A stretch of DNA of 64,000 bases from assembly GCA_022821985.1 (NCBI GenBank), contig JAJECP010000021.1:62001-126000 (forward strand), written 5' to 3'. Below, piece by piece: positions 1-9,349 of this stretch. Within the stretch, counting starts at the first letter, position 1; every line of letters begins with the position of its first letter. Both the position numbers and the translations under genes were made by a program. The notes beneath the pieces are model-generated. The model made no database searches, was not told where the DNA came from, and saw only the letters and a program-made list of their open reading frames with translations. This DNA is from Acidimicrobiia bacterium. Its GTDB lineage: Bacteria > Actinomycetota > Acidimicrobiia > Acidimicrobiales > Poriferisodalaceae.

Positions 1-707
1 TCGACATCTGCCCCGAACTGCCCGCGCCACCCGACCAGGTGCGCGAAGCGACCGAACGCACCCACCTGTGGGCGGCCAGAGCAGCGGCAGCCATGGACGC
101 TGCGCGACGGGACGGGATCGCCGGTGGGCAGGCACTGTTCGGCATCTGCCAGGGCGGCATCGATCCCGGCCTCCGGCGCGCCAGCGCCGAGACGCTGGCG
201 TCGATCGGCTTCGACGGGTACGGCATCGGCGGGCTGTCGGTGGGCGAGTCGCGCAGCGAGATGGGCCCGGCCCTGCACGCAGCAACCGAGGTGCTGCCCG
301 CCGACCGGCCTCGCTACCTGATGGGTGTGGGCGATCCGGCCCGCATCGTCGACGCCATCGCCGCCGGAGTGGACATGTTCGACTGCGTACTGCCGAGCCG
401 GCTCGGCCGCCATGGAACCGCGCTCACACCCCAAGGTCGCATCAACATTCGCAATGCCCGGTTCGCCCGCGACGCCACGCCCCTCGACACTCGTGAAGAA
501 GGCGCCGACAGCCGCCCCAAGGCAGGCGCCCGCTTCAGCCGCGGCTATCTCCGGCACCTGATGAGCGTGAATGAACCCACGGCCAGCCGCATCCTGACGC
601 TGCACAACATCACGTTCCTCAACGACCTGGTGGCCGACGCACGAGCCGCCATCGAAGCCGGCCGCTTCAGCGCATTCCGTGAGCAGGTCAATGAAGTCTG
701 GGGCTGA
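1..707 (+). CDS. tgt: tRNA-guanine transglycosylase, C-terminal part (5' end outside window)
   Basis: This enzyme exchanges guanine 34 of GUN-anticodon tRNAs for a 7-deazaguanine base. The reading frame is open from base 3, so the start lies upstream. Visible family motifs are GICQGG, YGIGGLSVGES (base-binding glycines) and VDMFDCVLPSR, which holds the nucleophilic Asp. The end reads RGYLRHL and LHNITFL, with the His that normally completes the zinc site. Between positions 480 and 560 the usual C-x-C-x2-C zinc motif is missing: the segment reads DTREEGADSRPKAGARF and has no cysteine. The family assignment is firm. Whether this is an active tRNA enzyme is less sure because of the lost zinc ligands. 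It precedes yajC-secD-secF, a common bacterial order. Confidence 0.9.
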   Translation, partial: DICPELPAPPDQVREATERTHLWAARAAAAMDAARRDGIAGGQALFGICQGGIDPGLRRASAETLASIGFDGYGIGGLSVGESRSEMGPALHAATEVLPADRPRYLMGVGDPARIVDAIAAGVDMFDCVLPSRLGRHGTALTPQGRINIRNARFARDATPLDTREEGADSRPKAGARFSRGYLRHLMSVNEPTASRILTLHNITFLNDLVADARAAIEAGRFSAFREQVNEVWG

Positions 708-766
708 GCCGCTGCTGGCGGAGGAAGCCCGGTACGCTGACCCGCCGTCACGCTGAGGGGTACATC

Positions 767-1081
767 ATGGGTTCGATCATCATCCTCGTCGCACTGTTCG
801 CCATCATGTATTTCCTGATGATCCGGCCGCAGCGCAAGCGTGCAGCCGAGCGGGCCGCGATGCTGCGCGCTGCAGACATCGGCGACGAGGTCGCCACGGT
901 CGGCGGGGTCATCGGCAAGATCGTGGCAGTCGAGGAGCCCGGCGAGGTGGTCTGCCTCGAGGTGGACAGCGACGTGGAGCTGCGGGTGCAACGCCGCGCC
1001 ATCGGCGAGATCATCACGTCCGCCGACGGCGGCGGTGCAGACGATCCGCCCGCATCGGACGGCGTCAACGAATCGGAATGA
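767..1081 (+). CDS. yajC: Sec translocon accessory protein YajC
   Basis: YajC is a small single-pass inner-membrane protein that associates with SecDF and helps protein export. The 104-residue product has an N-terminal membrane helix (residues 3-19) followed by the family signature MIRPQRKRAAE, then a soluble domain with the typical DEVATVGGVIGKI stretch. The ATG is preceded by GAGGGG about 7 nt upstream. A TACGCT hexamer at 733-738 is a candidate -10 box, giving a leader of roughly 20 nt. It is followed by secD and secF, which confirms the assignment. Confidence 0.95.
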   Translation: MGSIIILVALFAIMYFLMIRPQRKRAAERAAMLRAADIGDEVATVGGVIGKIVAVEEPGEVVCLEVDSDVELRVQRRAIGEIITSADGGGADDPPASDGVNESE

Positions 1082-1126
1082 TCCCGGCCGCAGCGCGCAG
1101 CGCAGGCATCGGCGCATTGGTCTGAC

Positions 1127-2743
1127 GTGCGCCGCTCGCAGATCGTCTCGCTCCTTCTCGCGATCCTGATCGGGTTCGGCTCGCTCGCGGGCGTGCTGGC
1201 CGCGGGCTGGGCGCCTGTGCTGGGCGTGCAGCTGCAGGGCGGCGTGGAGGTGCTGCTGCGGCCCACAGCCCCAGCCGACGATGAGCAGCTCGACCGTGCC
1301 ATCGAGATCATCCGGTCGCGTGTCGATGCGCTCGGCGTGGCCGAGCCCGACATCACGCGTCAAGGCGAGCAGGTGGTGGTGCAGCTGCCCGGCGTGAAGG
1401 ACAAGCAGCGTGCGGTGGACTTGGTGGGGCAGACAGCGGAGCTGCGGTTCCGGCCAGTGCTGCTGACGTTCAACCGCTTCGACGAGACCGAGCTCCGCTC
1501 TGCATTGGACCTCGCCAACGCTTACAACAGCGCGATTGCCGACGCCGCGGATGCCGAGAGTGAATCCGAGACGAGTGCAGACGACGAGCCGGCGCTCGAC
1601 GGGGAGGCTGCCGATGACTCGCTGGGCGATTCACCGGCAGCTCTGGCGGACGGGCCCGAATCGGTCGAAGACCCTGAGATCATCGAGCCCGCAACGGATG
1701 CGTCGGAGGCAGACAAACCCGACGAGATCGAGCCCGACGAGACGCTGGAGCTCACGCAGTCGGAGGACGACCTGGCAGAGCGGACGGTCGTACTCACTGA
1801 CCATGGCGAGATCGTGGGGTATGTGCTCGGCCCGGCCGAGCTCACCGGCGAAGCGGTCGCCGAGGCAGCGGCAACGTTCAACAACGAGTGGGTCGTCAAT
1901 GTCGATCTCACCGACGAGGGCGCTGTCGGCTTCGACGAGATCGCGGCCCGCTACTTCGGCCAGCAGGTGGCCATCGTGCTCGACGGGGTCGTGGAATCTG
2001 CCCCGGTCATCCGGGCCACCGAATTCGGCGGCACGGCAGTCATCTCGGGCACGTTCGACGAGGACGGGGCACGCGACCTCGCTGTTGCGCTGCGCTTCGG
2101 TGCTCTTCCCGTGGAGTTCGTGCAGGACGATGTGCGCACCGTGTCGGCCACCCTCGGCGAGGGAACTCTGCGTGCGGGCGTGATCGCCGGCATCGTCGGG
2201 CTGATCCTCGTGGGCCTGTACATGCTGGCCTACTACCGGCTGCTCGGCATTGTGGCAGTGGCCAGCCTGGCCATCAGCGGGTCGGTGCTGTGGTCGCTCA
2301 TCAGCTGGCTCGGCGAGAGCCGGGGCCTGGCGCTGACGCTGGCCGGCACTACCGGCATCATCGTGTCGATCGGCGTCCAGGTCGACTCGAACATCGTCTA
2401 TTACGAGCGGATCAAGGAAGAGGTGCGCCGCGGCCGGGCAGTGCGCTCGGCAGCCGATGCCAGCTTCAAGGGCGCATTCATGACCATTGTGTGGGCCGAC
2501 CTGGCGTCGCTCATCGGCGCGGGCGTGCTGTACCAGCTCACCAGCGGCACCGTCCGCGGCTTCGCCCTGTATCTCGGGCTCGCAACGCTGATCGACCTGG
2601 CAGTGTCGTACTTCTTCATGCGGCCGCTGGTGGTGTTCATCGCTCGACGCCTGGTGAATGAGGAACCGCGGCGCCTCGGCGTGCTGCCGACAGCCGACGG
2701 CGATGCCACCCCGGCAACGGTGCCGACAGGAGGCACATCGTGA
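1127..2743 (+). CDS. secD: Protein translocase subunit SecD
   Basis: SecD works with SecF to drive late steps of protein export, using the proton gradient. The 538-residue protein has an N-terminal helix (about 8-28), a large extracytoplasmic head, and five C-terminal helices from about residue 345. Recognisable are the P1-type motifs RVDALGVAEPDI and QLPGVKD, and the membrane motif GVQVDSNIVYYERIKEE. The head carries an acidic, low-complexity insertion at about residues 137-214, rich in Asp, Glu, Ser and Ala. The gene starts at a GTG, and its stop overlaps the secF start by 4 nt (GTGA), so the two are translationally coupled. Confidence 0.96.
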   Translation: MRRSQIVSLLLAILIGFGSLAGVLAAGWAPVLGVQLQGGVEVLLRPTAPADDEQLDRAIEIIRSRVDALGVAEPDITRQGEQVVVQLPGVKDKQRAVDLVGQTAELRFRPVLLTFNRFDETELRSALDLANAYNSAIADAADAESESETSADDEPALDGEAADDSLGDSPAALADGPESVEDPEIIEPATDASEADKPDEIEPDETLELTQSEDDLAERTVVLTDHGEIVGYVLGPAELTGEAVAEAAATFNNEWVVNVDLTDEGAVGFDEIAARYFGQQVAIVLDGVVESAPVIRATEFGGTAVISGTFDEDGARDLAVALRFGALPVEFVQDDVRTVSATLGEGTLRAGVIAGIVGLILVGLYMLAYYRLLGIVAVASLAISGSVLWSLISWLGESRGLALTLAGTTGIIVSIGVQVDSNIVYYERIKEEVRRGRAVRSAADASFKGAFMTIVWADLASLIGAGVLYQLTSGTVRGFALYLGLATLIDLAVSYFFMRPLVVFIARRLVNEEPRRLGVLPTADGDATPATVPTGGTS

Positions 2744-3861
2744 TTGCAGCGTTGCGCACCTTCTACCGGGGCGAGAACGCCTGGGACATCCTGCGCCTGT
2801 CACGCAGGGTGCTCATCGGCTCAGCAATTGCTGTGCTCGTCTGCGTGGTGGCTCTGCTGGTACGAGGCCTGAATCTCGGCATCGAGTTCGAGGGCGGCTC
2901 GGTGTGGGAGATACCGGTGCCCGAGGAATCTCAAGGCGCCGAAGCGGATGACGCGTCGACCGGTTCCGGCAGTGCATCGGTCGACAGTGTGACGACCGAT
3001 GACGTGGCGTCGGCGGCCGCGGAGGCCGGCGTGCCCGATGCGCGCGTGCAGTTCGTGGTGGTCACCGGCGCGCCCGACATCTTCCGGGTGCGCGGCGTGC
3101 TGGGTCCCGATGCCGACAGCGCAGCGGTGGCCGGGGCGCTGGCCGATGCCGTCGGCGTCGACGTGGAGAGCCTGTCGTCGCGCCAGGTCAGCCCGTCGTT
3201 CGGCGACGAGGTCGCCGGCAAGGCACGCCGGGCGCTCGTGGTGTTCTTCGTGCTGATCGCGCTGTACCTGTGGTTCCGCTTCGAGTGGAAGATGTCGGTG
3301 GGCGCACTGATTGCGGTGGGGCACGACATCGTGCTGACGGTCGGCGCCTACGCCCTGTTCGGGTTCGAGGTGACGCCGGCGACCGTGGTGGCGTTCCTGA
3401 CGATCATGGGCTATTCGCTGTACGACACGATCGTCGTGTTCGACCGGGTGAAGTCCAACGAGCGGTCATTGCCGGCGCGCAGCCACTTCACCTACCACGC
3501 TCTCGCCAACGTGTCTCTCAATCAGGTGCTGACACGATCGGTGAACACCTCGATCACCTCGGTGCTGCCCGTGCTGTCGCTGCTGGTCGTGGGCGCCGGA
3601 TTCCTCGGTGCAGGCACCCTGGCCGAGTTCGCGACGGCGCTGCTGATCGGCCTGCTCGTCGGGTCGTACAGCTCGATCTTCGTGGCGATGCCCACCGTTG
3701 CGTGGCTGAAGGGCTACGAGCCCGGCTGGGCCGCCGCGCAGGCTGCGGCCGACGCCGCCGGCCGTCACGACTCGATGGAGGCTGCCACCCAGGCGCTCGC
3801 TGCCGAGAGCTACACCCGCAGCGCCCCGCCCCGCCCTCGCAAGAAGGGCCGCCGCCGCTAG
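2740..3861 (+). CDS. secF: Protein translocase subunit SecF
   Basis: SecF is the partner of SecD. The 373-residue product has a first helix at about 27-47, the head motif FEGGSVWEIPV, then helices containing VGHDIVLTVGAYALFGFEV and MGYSLYDTIVVFDRVK, which are the SecF membrane signatures. A short acidic Ser/Asp-rich insertion lies at about residues 63-90, matching the similar insertion in SecD. The C-terminus is a basic tail ending in KKGRRR. The GTG start overlaps the secD stop. Confidence 0.96.
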   Translation: MIAALRTFYRGENAWDILRLSRRVLIGSAIAVLVCVVALLVRGLNLGIEFEGGSVWEIPVPEESQGAEADDASTGSGSASVDSVTTDDVASAAAEAGVPDARVQFVVVTGAPDIFRVRGVLGPDADSAAVAGALADAVGVDVESLSSRQVSPSFGDEVAGKARRALVVFFVLIALYLWFRFEWKMSVGALIAVGHDIVLTVGAYALFGFEVTPATVVAFLTIMGYSLYDTIVVFDRVKSNERSLPARSHFTYHALANVSLNQVLTRSVNTSITSVLPVLSLLVVGAGFLGAGTLAEFATALLIGLLVGSYSSIFVAMPTVAWLKGYEPGWAAAQAAADAAGRHDSMEAATQALAAESYTRSAPPRPRKKGRRR

Positions 3862-3903
3862 ATCCGGCTCCTGATGACCGGCGAGGCGCGGCAGAATGGG
3901 AGG

Positions 3904-3963
3904 GTGAATCACTCCGCGTTCGGCCCGGTGTCGGCCGAGCGCCGCCGCGAGAAGCTTGGCTAG
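3904..3963 (+). CDS. Possible 19-codon upstream ORF of relA
   Basis: A GTG directly after GGGAGG opens a 19-residue reading frame (MNHSAFGPVSAERRREKLG) that ends with TAG five bases before the ATG of relA. It occupies the secF-relA gap, where many Actinobacteria have apt. Translation could be coupled to relA, since neither candidate relA start has a good ribosome-binding site of its own. The ORF is very short and may be chance. Confidence 0.25.
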   Translation: MNHSAFGPVSAERRREKLG

Positions 3964-3967
3964 GACC

Positions 3968-6253
3968 ATGCCGGCGGTGTCGCGTGTGCTGCCCTGGCGG
4001 CGCATCGCGAACACGGTCGCGGCCGACATCTCGCCGGTGGTCGAGCGCTACCGCCAGCGCTGGCCGAAGCAGTCGCCCGAGCTGGTCATCCGTGCGTACG
4101 AGGCGGCCGTACAGGCCCATGAGGGCCAGCGACGCAAGACAGGCGAGGCGTACATCACCCATCCGGTCGCTGTGGCAGGCGTGGTTGCCGATCTCGGCCT
4201 CGACGACACGTCGATTGCCGCTGCGCTGCTGCACGACGCAGTGGAGGACACGAGCGTCGAGCTGGTCGCGCTGGCCGACGACTTCGGCCCCGAGGTCGCG
4301 GCCATCGTGGACGGGGTCACCAAGCTCGACCGGGTCCGCTTCGCCTCCAAGCAGGCACAGCAGGCCGCCACCCTGCGCAAGATGCTCGTGGCGATCGCGA
4401 ACGACCCTCGCGTGCTGATGATCAAGCTGTCGGATCGGCTCCACAACATGCGCACGCTCGGGGCGCTCGGCGCTGCCAAGCAGGCCGACGTGGCCCGCGA
4501 GACGCTCGACATCTATGCCCCGCTCGCCAACCGGCTCGGCATGCAACAGGTACGCGACGAGCTGGAAGACCTGGCCTTCGCGGCGCTGTACCCGAAGCGC
4601 TACGCCGAAATCGACCGGATGCTCGCCGAGCGCACTCCTGAGCAGGAGCGCTACGTCGACCGGGTGCTGACCGAGGTCCGCGAGCAGCTGTCGCGGATGA
4701 AGATCGAGGCCACGGTGACCGGGCGCAAGAAGCACCACTGGAGCGTCTACGAGAAGATGGTCATCAAGAACCGCTCGTTCGATGAGATCTTCGACCTGGT
4801 GGGCATCCGGGTGGTGGTGCCGACGATCCGTGACGCGTACGCGGCGCTGGGCTCAATTCATGCGACGTGGAAGCCGGTGACGGGCCGGTTCAAGGACTAC
4901 ATCGCGATGCCCAAGTTCAACCTGTACCAGTCGCTGCACACCACTGTGGTCGGCCCGTCGGGCACGGCCGTGGAGGTGCAGATCCGCACCGACGAGATGC
5001 ACCAGCGAGCCGAGTACGGCGTGGCCGCTCACTGGCGCTACAAGGCAGAGCGCAACGGCAACGGCAGCAAGGGCAGCAGCAAGGGCAGCAAAGCGCAGCG
5101 CCAAGGCAGCGCAACCGCCGAGGAGGACATGCCCTGGCTGAGCCGGCTGGTCGAGTGGCAAGCCGAGTCTGACGACCCGGCCGAGTTCATGCGCACGATC
5201 GCGAGCGACCTGGGCCACGGTGAGGTGTACGTGTTCACACCCAAGGGCGAGGTGGTCACGCTGCCCACCGGCGCCACGCCCATCGACTTCGCCTACGCCA
5301 TCCACACCGATATCGGCGACACGCTCATCGGCGCCAAGATCGACGGCCGGCTCGTGCCGCTCGACCGGCAGCTGCGCTCGGGCGACACAGTGGAGGCGTT
5401 CACCTCCGACGATCCCGGGACGCGGCCGTCGCGCGACTGGCTGGAGGTCGCCGTCACGCCGCGGGCCCGCTACAGCATCCGGCGCTGGTTCGCCCGCTCC
5501 GACCGGTCCGAGTGGGAGGCGGCCGGTCGGGACGCGGTCTCGGACGAGCTGCGCTCCGAAGGGCTCAAGGCGTCGCTGCTGATCGACGGCGATGAGATGC
5601 GCGCCGTGGCGGAGCAGTTCAGCCGGGCCGATCTCGACCAGCTCTTCGAGGCTGTCGGCAAGGGCGACGTGCGGCCCCACTCGGTGGCCAAGCGGCTGGT
5701 CAGCAACCTGCGAGGCGAGGGCGACGGGGTGCAGCTGCCTGCACGCCCGGCCCGCCAGCGGGGCTCGCGCCGCCGGCGCTCTGCCGGCGTGCATGTCGAC
5801 GGCCACGACGACGCGCTGGTGCGCTTGGCACGTTGCTGCAGCCCGGTGCGCGGTGACGAGATCTTGGGCTTCGCGACCAGCGGGCGGGGCATCTCGGTGC
5901 ATCGAGCCGACTGCGCCAACGCGGCCGAGCTGGCGACGGCATCAGGTGCCCGCCAAGTCGAGGTGGAGTGGGACGAGAGCTGGGCAGGCGAGTTCGCCGC
6001 TGCACTGGAGGTGCGCGGCCTCGACCGCAACCGGCTGCTGCTCGACGTGGTGCAGGTGGTGTCGGGCCGCCACGACCTGTCGATCGCGAGCTGCGACACG
6101 TTCGTGGGCGACGACCAGGTGGCGGTGATGCAGTTCGAGGTGGAGGTGGGCGACCCGATCCTGCTGGACCAGCTGCTGGCTGCCTTGCGCGAGGTGCCCG
6201 GCGTGTTCGACGCCTACCGAACCATCGAAGGCCTCGCCCACACCGAGTACTGA
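3968..6253 (+). CDS. relA: Bifunctional (p)ppGpp synthetase/hydrolase (Rel)
   Basis: This enzyme makes and degrades the stringent-response alarmone (p)ppGpp. The 761-residue protein has the full long-RSH layout. The HD hydrolase domain carries YITHPVAVAG, LLHDAVEDT (His-Asp about 89-90) and DRLHNMRTLGAL. The synthetase domain has GRKKHHWSVYEKM, FKDYIAMPKFNLYQSLHTT and VEVQIRTDEMH. A TGS domain (VYVFTPKGEVVTLPTGATPIDFAY) follows, then a Cys-containing region (LARCCSPVRGDEI) and a C-terminal ACT domain. Both catalytic centres look intact. ATG 3968 was chosen; an in-frame TTG at 3956 is the alternative. It is convergent with the next gene. Confidence 0.95.
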   Translation: MPAVSRVLPWRRIANTVAADISPVVERYRQRWPKQSPELVIRAYEAAVQAHEGQRRKTGEAYITHPVAVAGVVADLGLDDTSIAAALLHDAVEDTSVELVALADDFGPEVAAIVDGVTKLDRVRFASKQAQQAATLRKMLVAIANDPRVLMIKLSDRLHNMRTLGALGAAKQADVARETLDIYAPLANRLGMQQVRDELEDLAFAALYPKRYAEIDRMLAERTPEQERYVDRVLTEVREQLSRMKIEATVTGRKKHHWSVYEKMVIKNRSFDEIFDLVGIRVVVPTIRDAYAALGSIHATWKPVTGRFKDYIAMPKFNLYQSLHTTVVGPSGTAVEVQIRTDEMHQRAEYGVAAHWRYKAERNGNGSKGSSKGSKAQRQGSATAEEDMPWLSRLVEWQAESDDPAEFMRTIASDLGHGEVYVFTPKGEVVTLPTGATPIDFAYAIHTDIGDTLIGAKIDGRLVPLDRQLRSGDTVEAFTSDDPGTRPSRDWLEVAVTPRARYSIRRWFARSDRSEWEAAGRDAVSDELRSEGLKASLLIDGDEMRAVAEQFSRADLDQLFEAVGKGDVRPHSVAKRLVSNLRGEGDGVQLPARPARQRGSRRRRSAGVHVDGHDDALVRLARCCSPVRGDEILGFATSGRGISVHRADCANAAELATASGARQVEVEWDESWAGEFAAALEVRGLDRNRLLLDVVQVVSGRHDLSIASCDTFVGDDQVAVMQFEVEVGDPILLDQLLAALREVPGVFDAYRTIEGLAHTEY

Positions 6254-6306
6254 GTGCCTGGTCCCGGCCAGTCACTTGATAGTGCGCGTAGCGCAGAACC
6301 GTCGCT

Positions 6307-9111
6307 CTAGCCGGTGCCGAGCAGGTAGTGGTCCGCGATGTCCGGGCAGTCGGGGCGCCCGTGGCGGTAGTAGTCATCGTGGTTGACGTCGAGCATCAGG
6401 TTGTCCCAGTCGCGTTTGCTGGGTCTTTGCCACAGGATGTCTCGATTGTCGTCGAGGACGTGGCCCGCTCCATCGCTGTTCGGCGCGCAGGCGGCGACGG
6501 CGCCGAGCATGTGAATTAGTTCGTGGCCGATGATGTATGACGCCCCATAGGGCCACTGAGCGCCTACATGCGGCTCGATGTCGCAGTTGGCTATCGGAAC
6601 CACCACGTAGTCGCCGAAGTCGCTGCTCTGCCACCCGCACGCACCGCTCCCGGCGATTTCACCTTCGAAAATGATGACAAGCGGGGTCCCCGCCGGGTAG
6701 TCGAGCGCCTGGCGTAATGCCAAGCCCGAAGCGAAACCGTTGGTGAAATCAATCTCCGGCAAGTGCGCTGTATGCACGGCGATCCGGTTGTCGCTTCTCT
6801 CGAATACGGGGTGCAGCCCGTCTGTTTGGTCACGGAACCAGCCTTGAACCGCCGCCACCGAGTCAGCTATGGCTGCCTCCCGCGTCGCCTTGGGCGTAGC
6901 CCCGTGAGGAACGGCGTACACCGCTTGGATTCTCAGCGAGTACGACGTGAGTTCAGTGAAGCCGGACGCGTCGATTGCTGACGCGTGGCTGGCGAGCCAC
7001 GGATTGTCGCTGTCGGTTTGGTCGTAATGAGTGAACGCGATTCGCTGCCCGTCGGGCGACCAGTTCAGGTCCGATGCCCAGCCTCCCACATTGGCGAATT
7101 GGTGACTGACTTGTCGAAAGTCGGGGGTGCCGCTGACATGGGCAACGACTATCTTGCCGGTGCCGGAGACAGTCCCATCGTCGGGATCCAGTTCGTGCTT
7201 CACGTAGGCGATGCGTGAACCGTCCGGCGACCACGCCAACCCGCCGTTCCACCAGGCATCTCCGGTGCCACCGATCACTCGGTCGCCGGTGCCGTCAGAC
7301 GACACGATCCTCAGACCGCTAGGGCCGCGATAGGCCACATGCTCGCTGTCGGGAGACCAAACGGGACGATGCTCCCATGCGCCGCCTTGAGCGAGCGTCA
7401 CGGCGCTGCCGCTGACGGTGTCGATAACGACGAGGTGGCGATCAGTATCGACGAAGGTGCCGTCGTCGTCGCGGCCCGATCCTGTGACGCGCTCAAAGAC
7501 AATGCGACGTCCATCGGGTGACCACGACGGATGATCGTCTTGGACGTCTCCCTTGGACAGCTTGGTGCGCCCGGTTCCGTCAGCATTTGCCAGGTAGATG
7601 TGCTTGAACCAGTGGCCATCATCGTTATGCCTGCCCCGGGAGAACGCGATCCGCTTCCCGTCACGCGACCACGACGGCGAGTACCCCCATGATCCACTGC
7701 CCACGTTGATCTCCCGCGCATTCGTTCCGTCGAGGTCCGCGACCCACAGACGGCCGTTCGCGGCATACGCGATCTTGGAGCAATCCGGCGACCACGCAGG
7801 GTCCTCTGACCTGGGTTTGTCGATCAGATACAACGGCAGATCGCTGGCTTTGCCACCGCACGTGCCCGCCGCCAGGTCCGCCTGCACCGAACCCCGATTT
7901 ACGCCGACGTAGTCGAGTACGGCCGCCGCCGACACCGCAGCGTCCCCGCCAAAAAGCCGCAGCCGAACGGTGGGATGAGTATTGCGGGCGGTGTCGATGA
8001 ACGCTGCCGTTTCTGGCGGCACGATGTGGGTATCGGTGAGCAACAGTGGCGCGCACAGGCGGGCCAGCAACGGCGCCGCGGAGAACGAGTCGAACGGCAC
8101 CCGCGCACGCGCCACACCGATCACCTGGGGCGACAAGCACGGCTCGCCCGCCGCATCGGTGTATGCGCCCGCTGCCACCTCGGCGGCCCTCACCGCAGTG
8201 TGGAAGCGGTTGTCGCCCGATACCGGCACGATCTTGATGCCCAAGGCGGTTATCTCGCCGCGCACCTGCGGCGAGACAGCGGACTCGCCGCCCATCACCA
8301 CCACCGAGTCCACTCCTCCCTCGGCCAGAAACCCCGCCACGTCTTCGTGCAGGGCATCTGGCGGCGTCAGCAGTACGGGATGGCCGCCGCGGGCAGCCAT
8401 CGGGCCGGCCACCAGCGCGTCCGCGAATTCCACCCCGGATGCCACGATCGCGGTGCGGCCATGATTGCCCAGTACCCCAGCGGTGCCCACACGGCGAGCC
8501 ACTGCCGCCGCGGTCGAGTACACGCCGCCGCCAGCCACGCGCTCCACCCGCAAACCTAGGGCGCCCAGTGCCGACAGCACGTCGTCACTCACGCCGCGCC
8601 CAGCGCCGTGAGCACCGCCACCCGTGCCCGACGGACCCACCACCACGACCCGTTCCACGCCCCTTCGTTGGATGAGTCGGGCCGCATCAGCGCGCAGCTC
8701 GCCGGGAGGAGACATCAGGACCGTCGCTTTCAGCCGACCAGCCAGCGGTGCCGCCATCACCGCATCAGTCCACCGCTCGCCCGACACCACTACCAGCCAC
8801 TCCAGACTGCCGCCCGCGTCGGCAGCCACCGCCTCGGCTGCTGAGAGCGATGTCTCATACCGATCTCCGCCAGCGAAGCGCACCGCCGATAACGCTCCGC
8901 CGCCATCGGCCACAGCAGCACCCGCCGACCCGACGGATGCCAACGAGCCCGTCACCGCGGCCAGCGCCGCCAGCACCGCCCCGTAGCGAACGCGCCACGA
9001 GGCCACACGGCAGCGACGACGGCGGAAACCCGGCACGAGGCTGTGACCGCGGCCCGCCTCCCCGCCGTCGGGCATCCCCACGGGGCCATTGCCAATCTTG
9101 AGGCCCGACAT
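6307..9111 (-). CDS. Secreted cell-wall-binding-repeat / PD40 propeller / zincin-like protein
   Basis: This is a 934-residue exported protein. An Arg-rich N-terminus is followed by a hydrophobic stretch (about 44-62) and an Ala-rich cleavage region. Residues of about 75-370 hold three cell-wall-binding repeats of the CWB2 type (FAGGDRYETSLSAAEAV; VVVMGGESAVSPQV; ARVPFDSFSAAPLLAR). About 390-690 hold WSPDG-type PD40 beta-propeller blades (for example HPSWSPDGRRIVFER). The C-terminal part contains GHELIHMLGAV followed by AP, GH and D residues, like actinobacterial zincin-type proteases. The start at 9111 was chosen because the signal sequence follows it; an in-frame ATG exists at 9255. The role is probably surface-anchored binding or proteolysis. 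The substrate is unknown. A paralogue lacking the visible zincin end lies at the right edge of the window. Confidence 0.85.
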   Translation of the reverse strand: MSGLKIGNGPVGMPDGGEAGRGHSLVPGFRRRRCRVASWRVRYGAVLAALAAVTGSLASVGSAGAAVADGGGALSAVRFAGGDRYETSLSAAEAVAADAGGSLEWLVVVSGERWTDAVMAAPLAGRLKATVLMSPPGELRADAARLIQRRGVERVVVVGPSGTGGGAHGAGRGVSDDVLSALGALGLRVERVAGGGVYSTAAAVARRVGTAGVLGNHGRTAIVASGVEFADALVAGPMAARGGHPVLLTPPDALHEDVAGFLAEGGVDSVVVMGGESAVSPQVRGEITALGIKIVPVSGDNRFHTAVRAAEVAAGAYTDAAGEPCLSPQVIGVARARVPFDSFSAAPLLARLCAPLLLTDTHIVPPETAAFIDTARNTHPTVRLRLFGGDAAVSAAAVLDYVGVNRGSVQADLAAGTCGGKASDLPLYLIDKPRSEDPAWSPDCSKIAYAANGRLWVADLDGTNAREINVGSGSWGYSPSWSRDGKRIAFSRGRHNDDGHWFKHIYLANADGTGRTKLSKGDVQDDHPSWSPDGRRIVFERVTGSGRDDDGTFVDTDRHLVVIDTVSGSAVTLAQGGAWEHRPVWSPDSEHVAYRGPSGLRIVSSDGTGDRVIGGTGDAWWNGGLAWSPDGSRIAYVKHELDPDDGTVSGTGKIVVAHVSGTPDFRQVSHQFANVGGWASDLNWSPDGQRIAFTHYDQTDSDNPWLASHASAIDASGFTELTSYSLRIQAVYAVPHGATPKATREAAIADSVAAVQGWFRDQTDGLHPVFERSDNRIAVHTAHLPEIDFTNGFASGLALRQALDYPAGTPLVIIFEGEIAGSGACGWQSSDFGDYVVVPIANCDIEPHVGAQWPYGASYIIGHELIHMLGAVAACAPNSDGAGHVLDDNRDILWQRPSKRDWDNLMLDVNHDDYYRHGRPDCPDIADHYLLGTG

Positions 9112-9349
9112 CGGGCGGCCACCGTACCCGTTCAGCTCGGACTGCCGAGTGCTGAGGCGACTGCGTCGATCGGCGCAACATGCTGTCTTCAGAGTTCCGG
9201 TAAACCCGGCACGGGACTGTGGTTGCAGTTCGCTGCCAGCTCGGCCGTCATGCAAATCTCTGGCACCCGTCGTCCCGCATCTGTTTGGCCACCGCCGTTG
9301 CCCTAGGCATGCGGGTCACCTGTGGCTAGGACTGGCGGCGGTGGGGTCG

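Noticed and set aside
6283-6295. Small TGCGC-GTA-GCGCA hairpin as a terminator after relA
   Set aside because: The stem is only 5 bp with a 3-nt loop and has no T-run, so it is not convincing.
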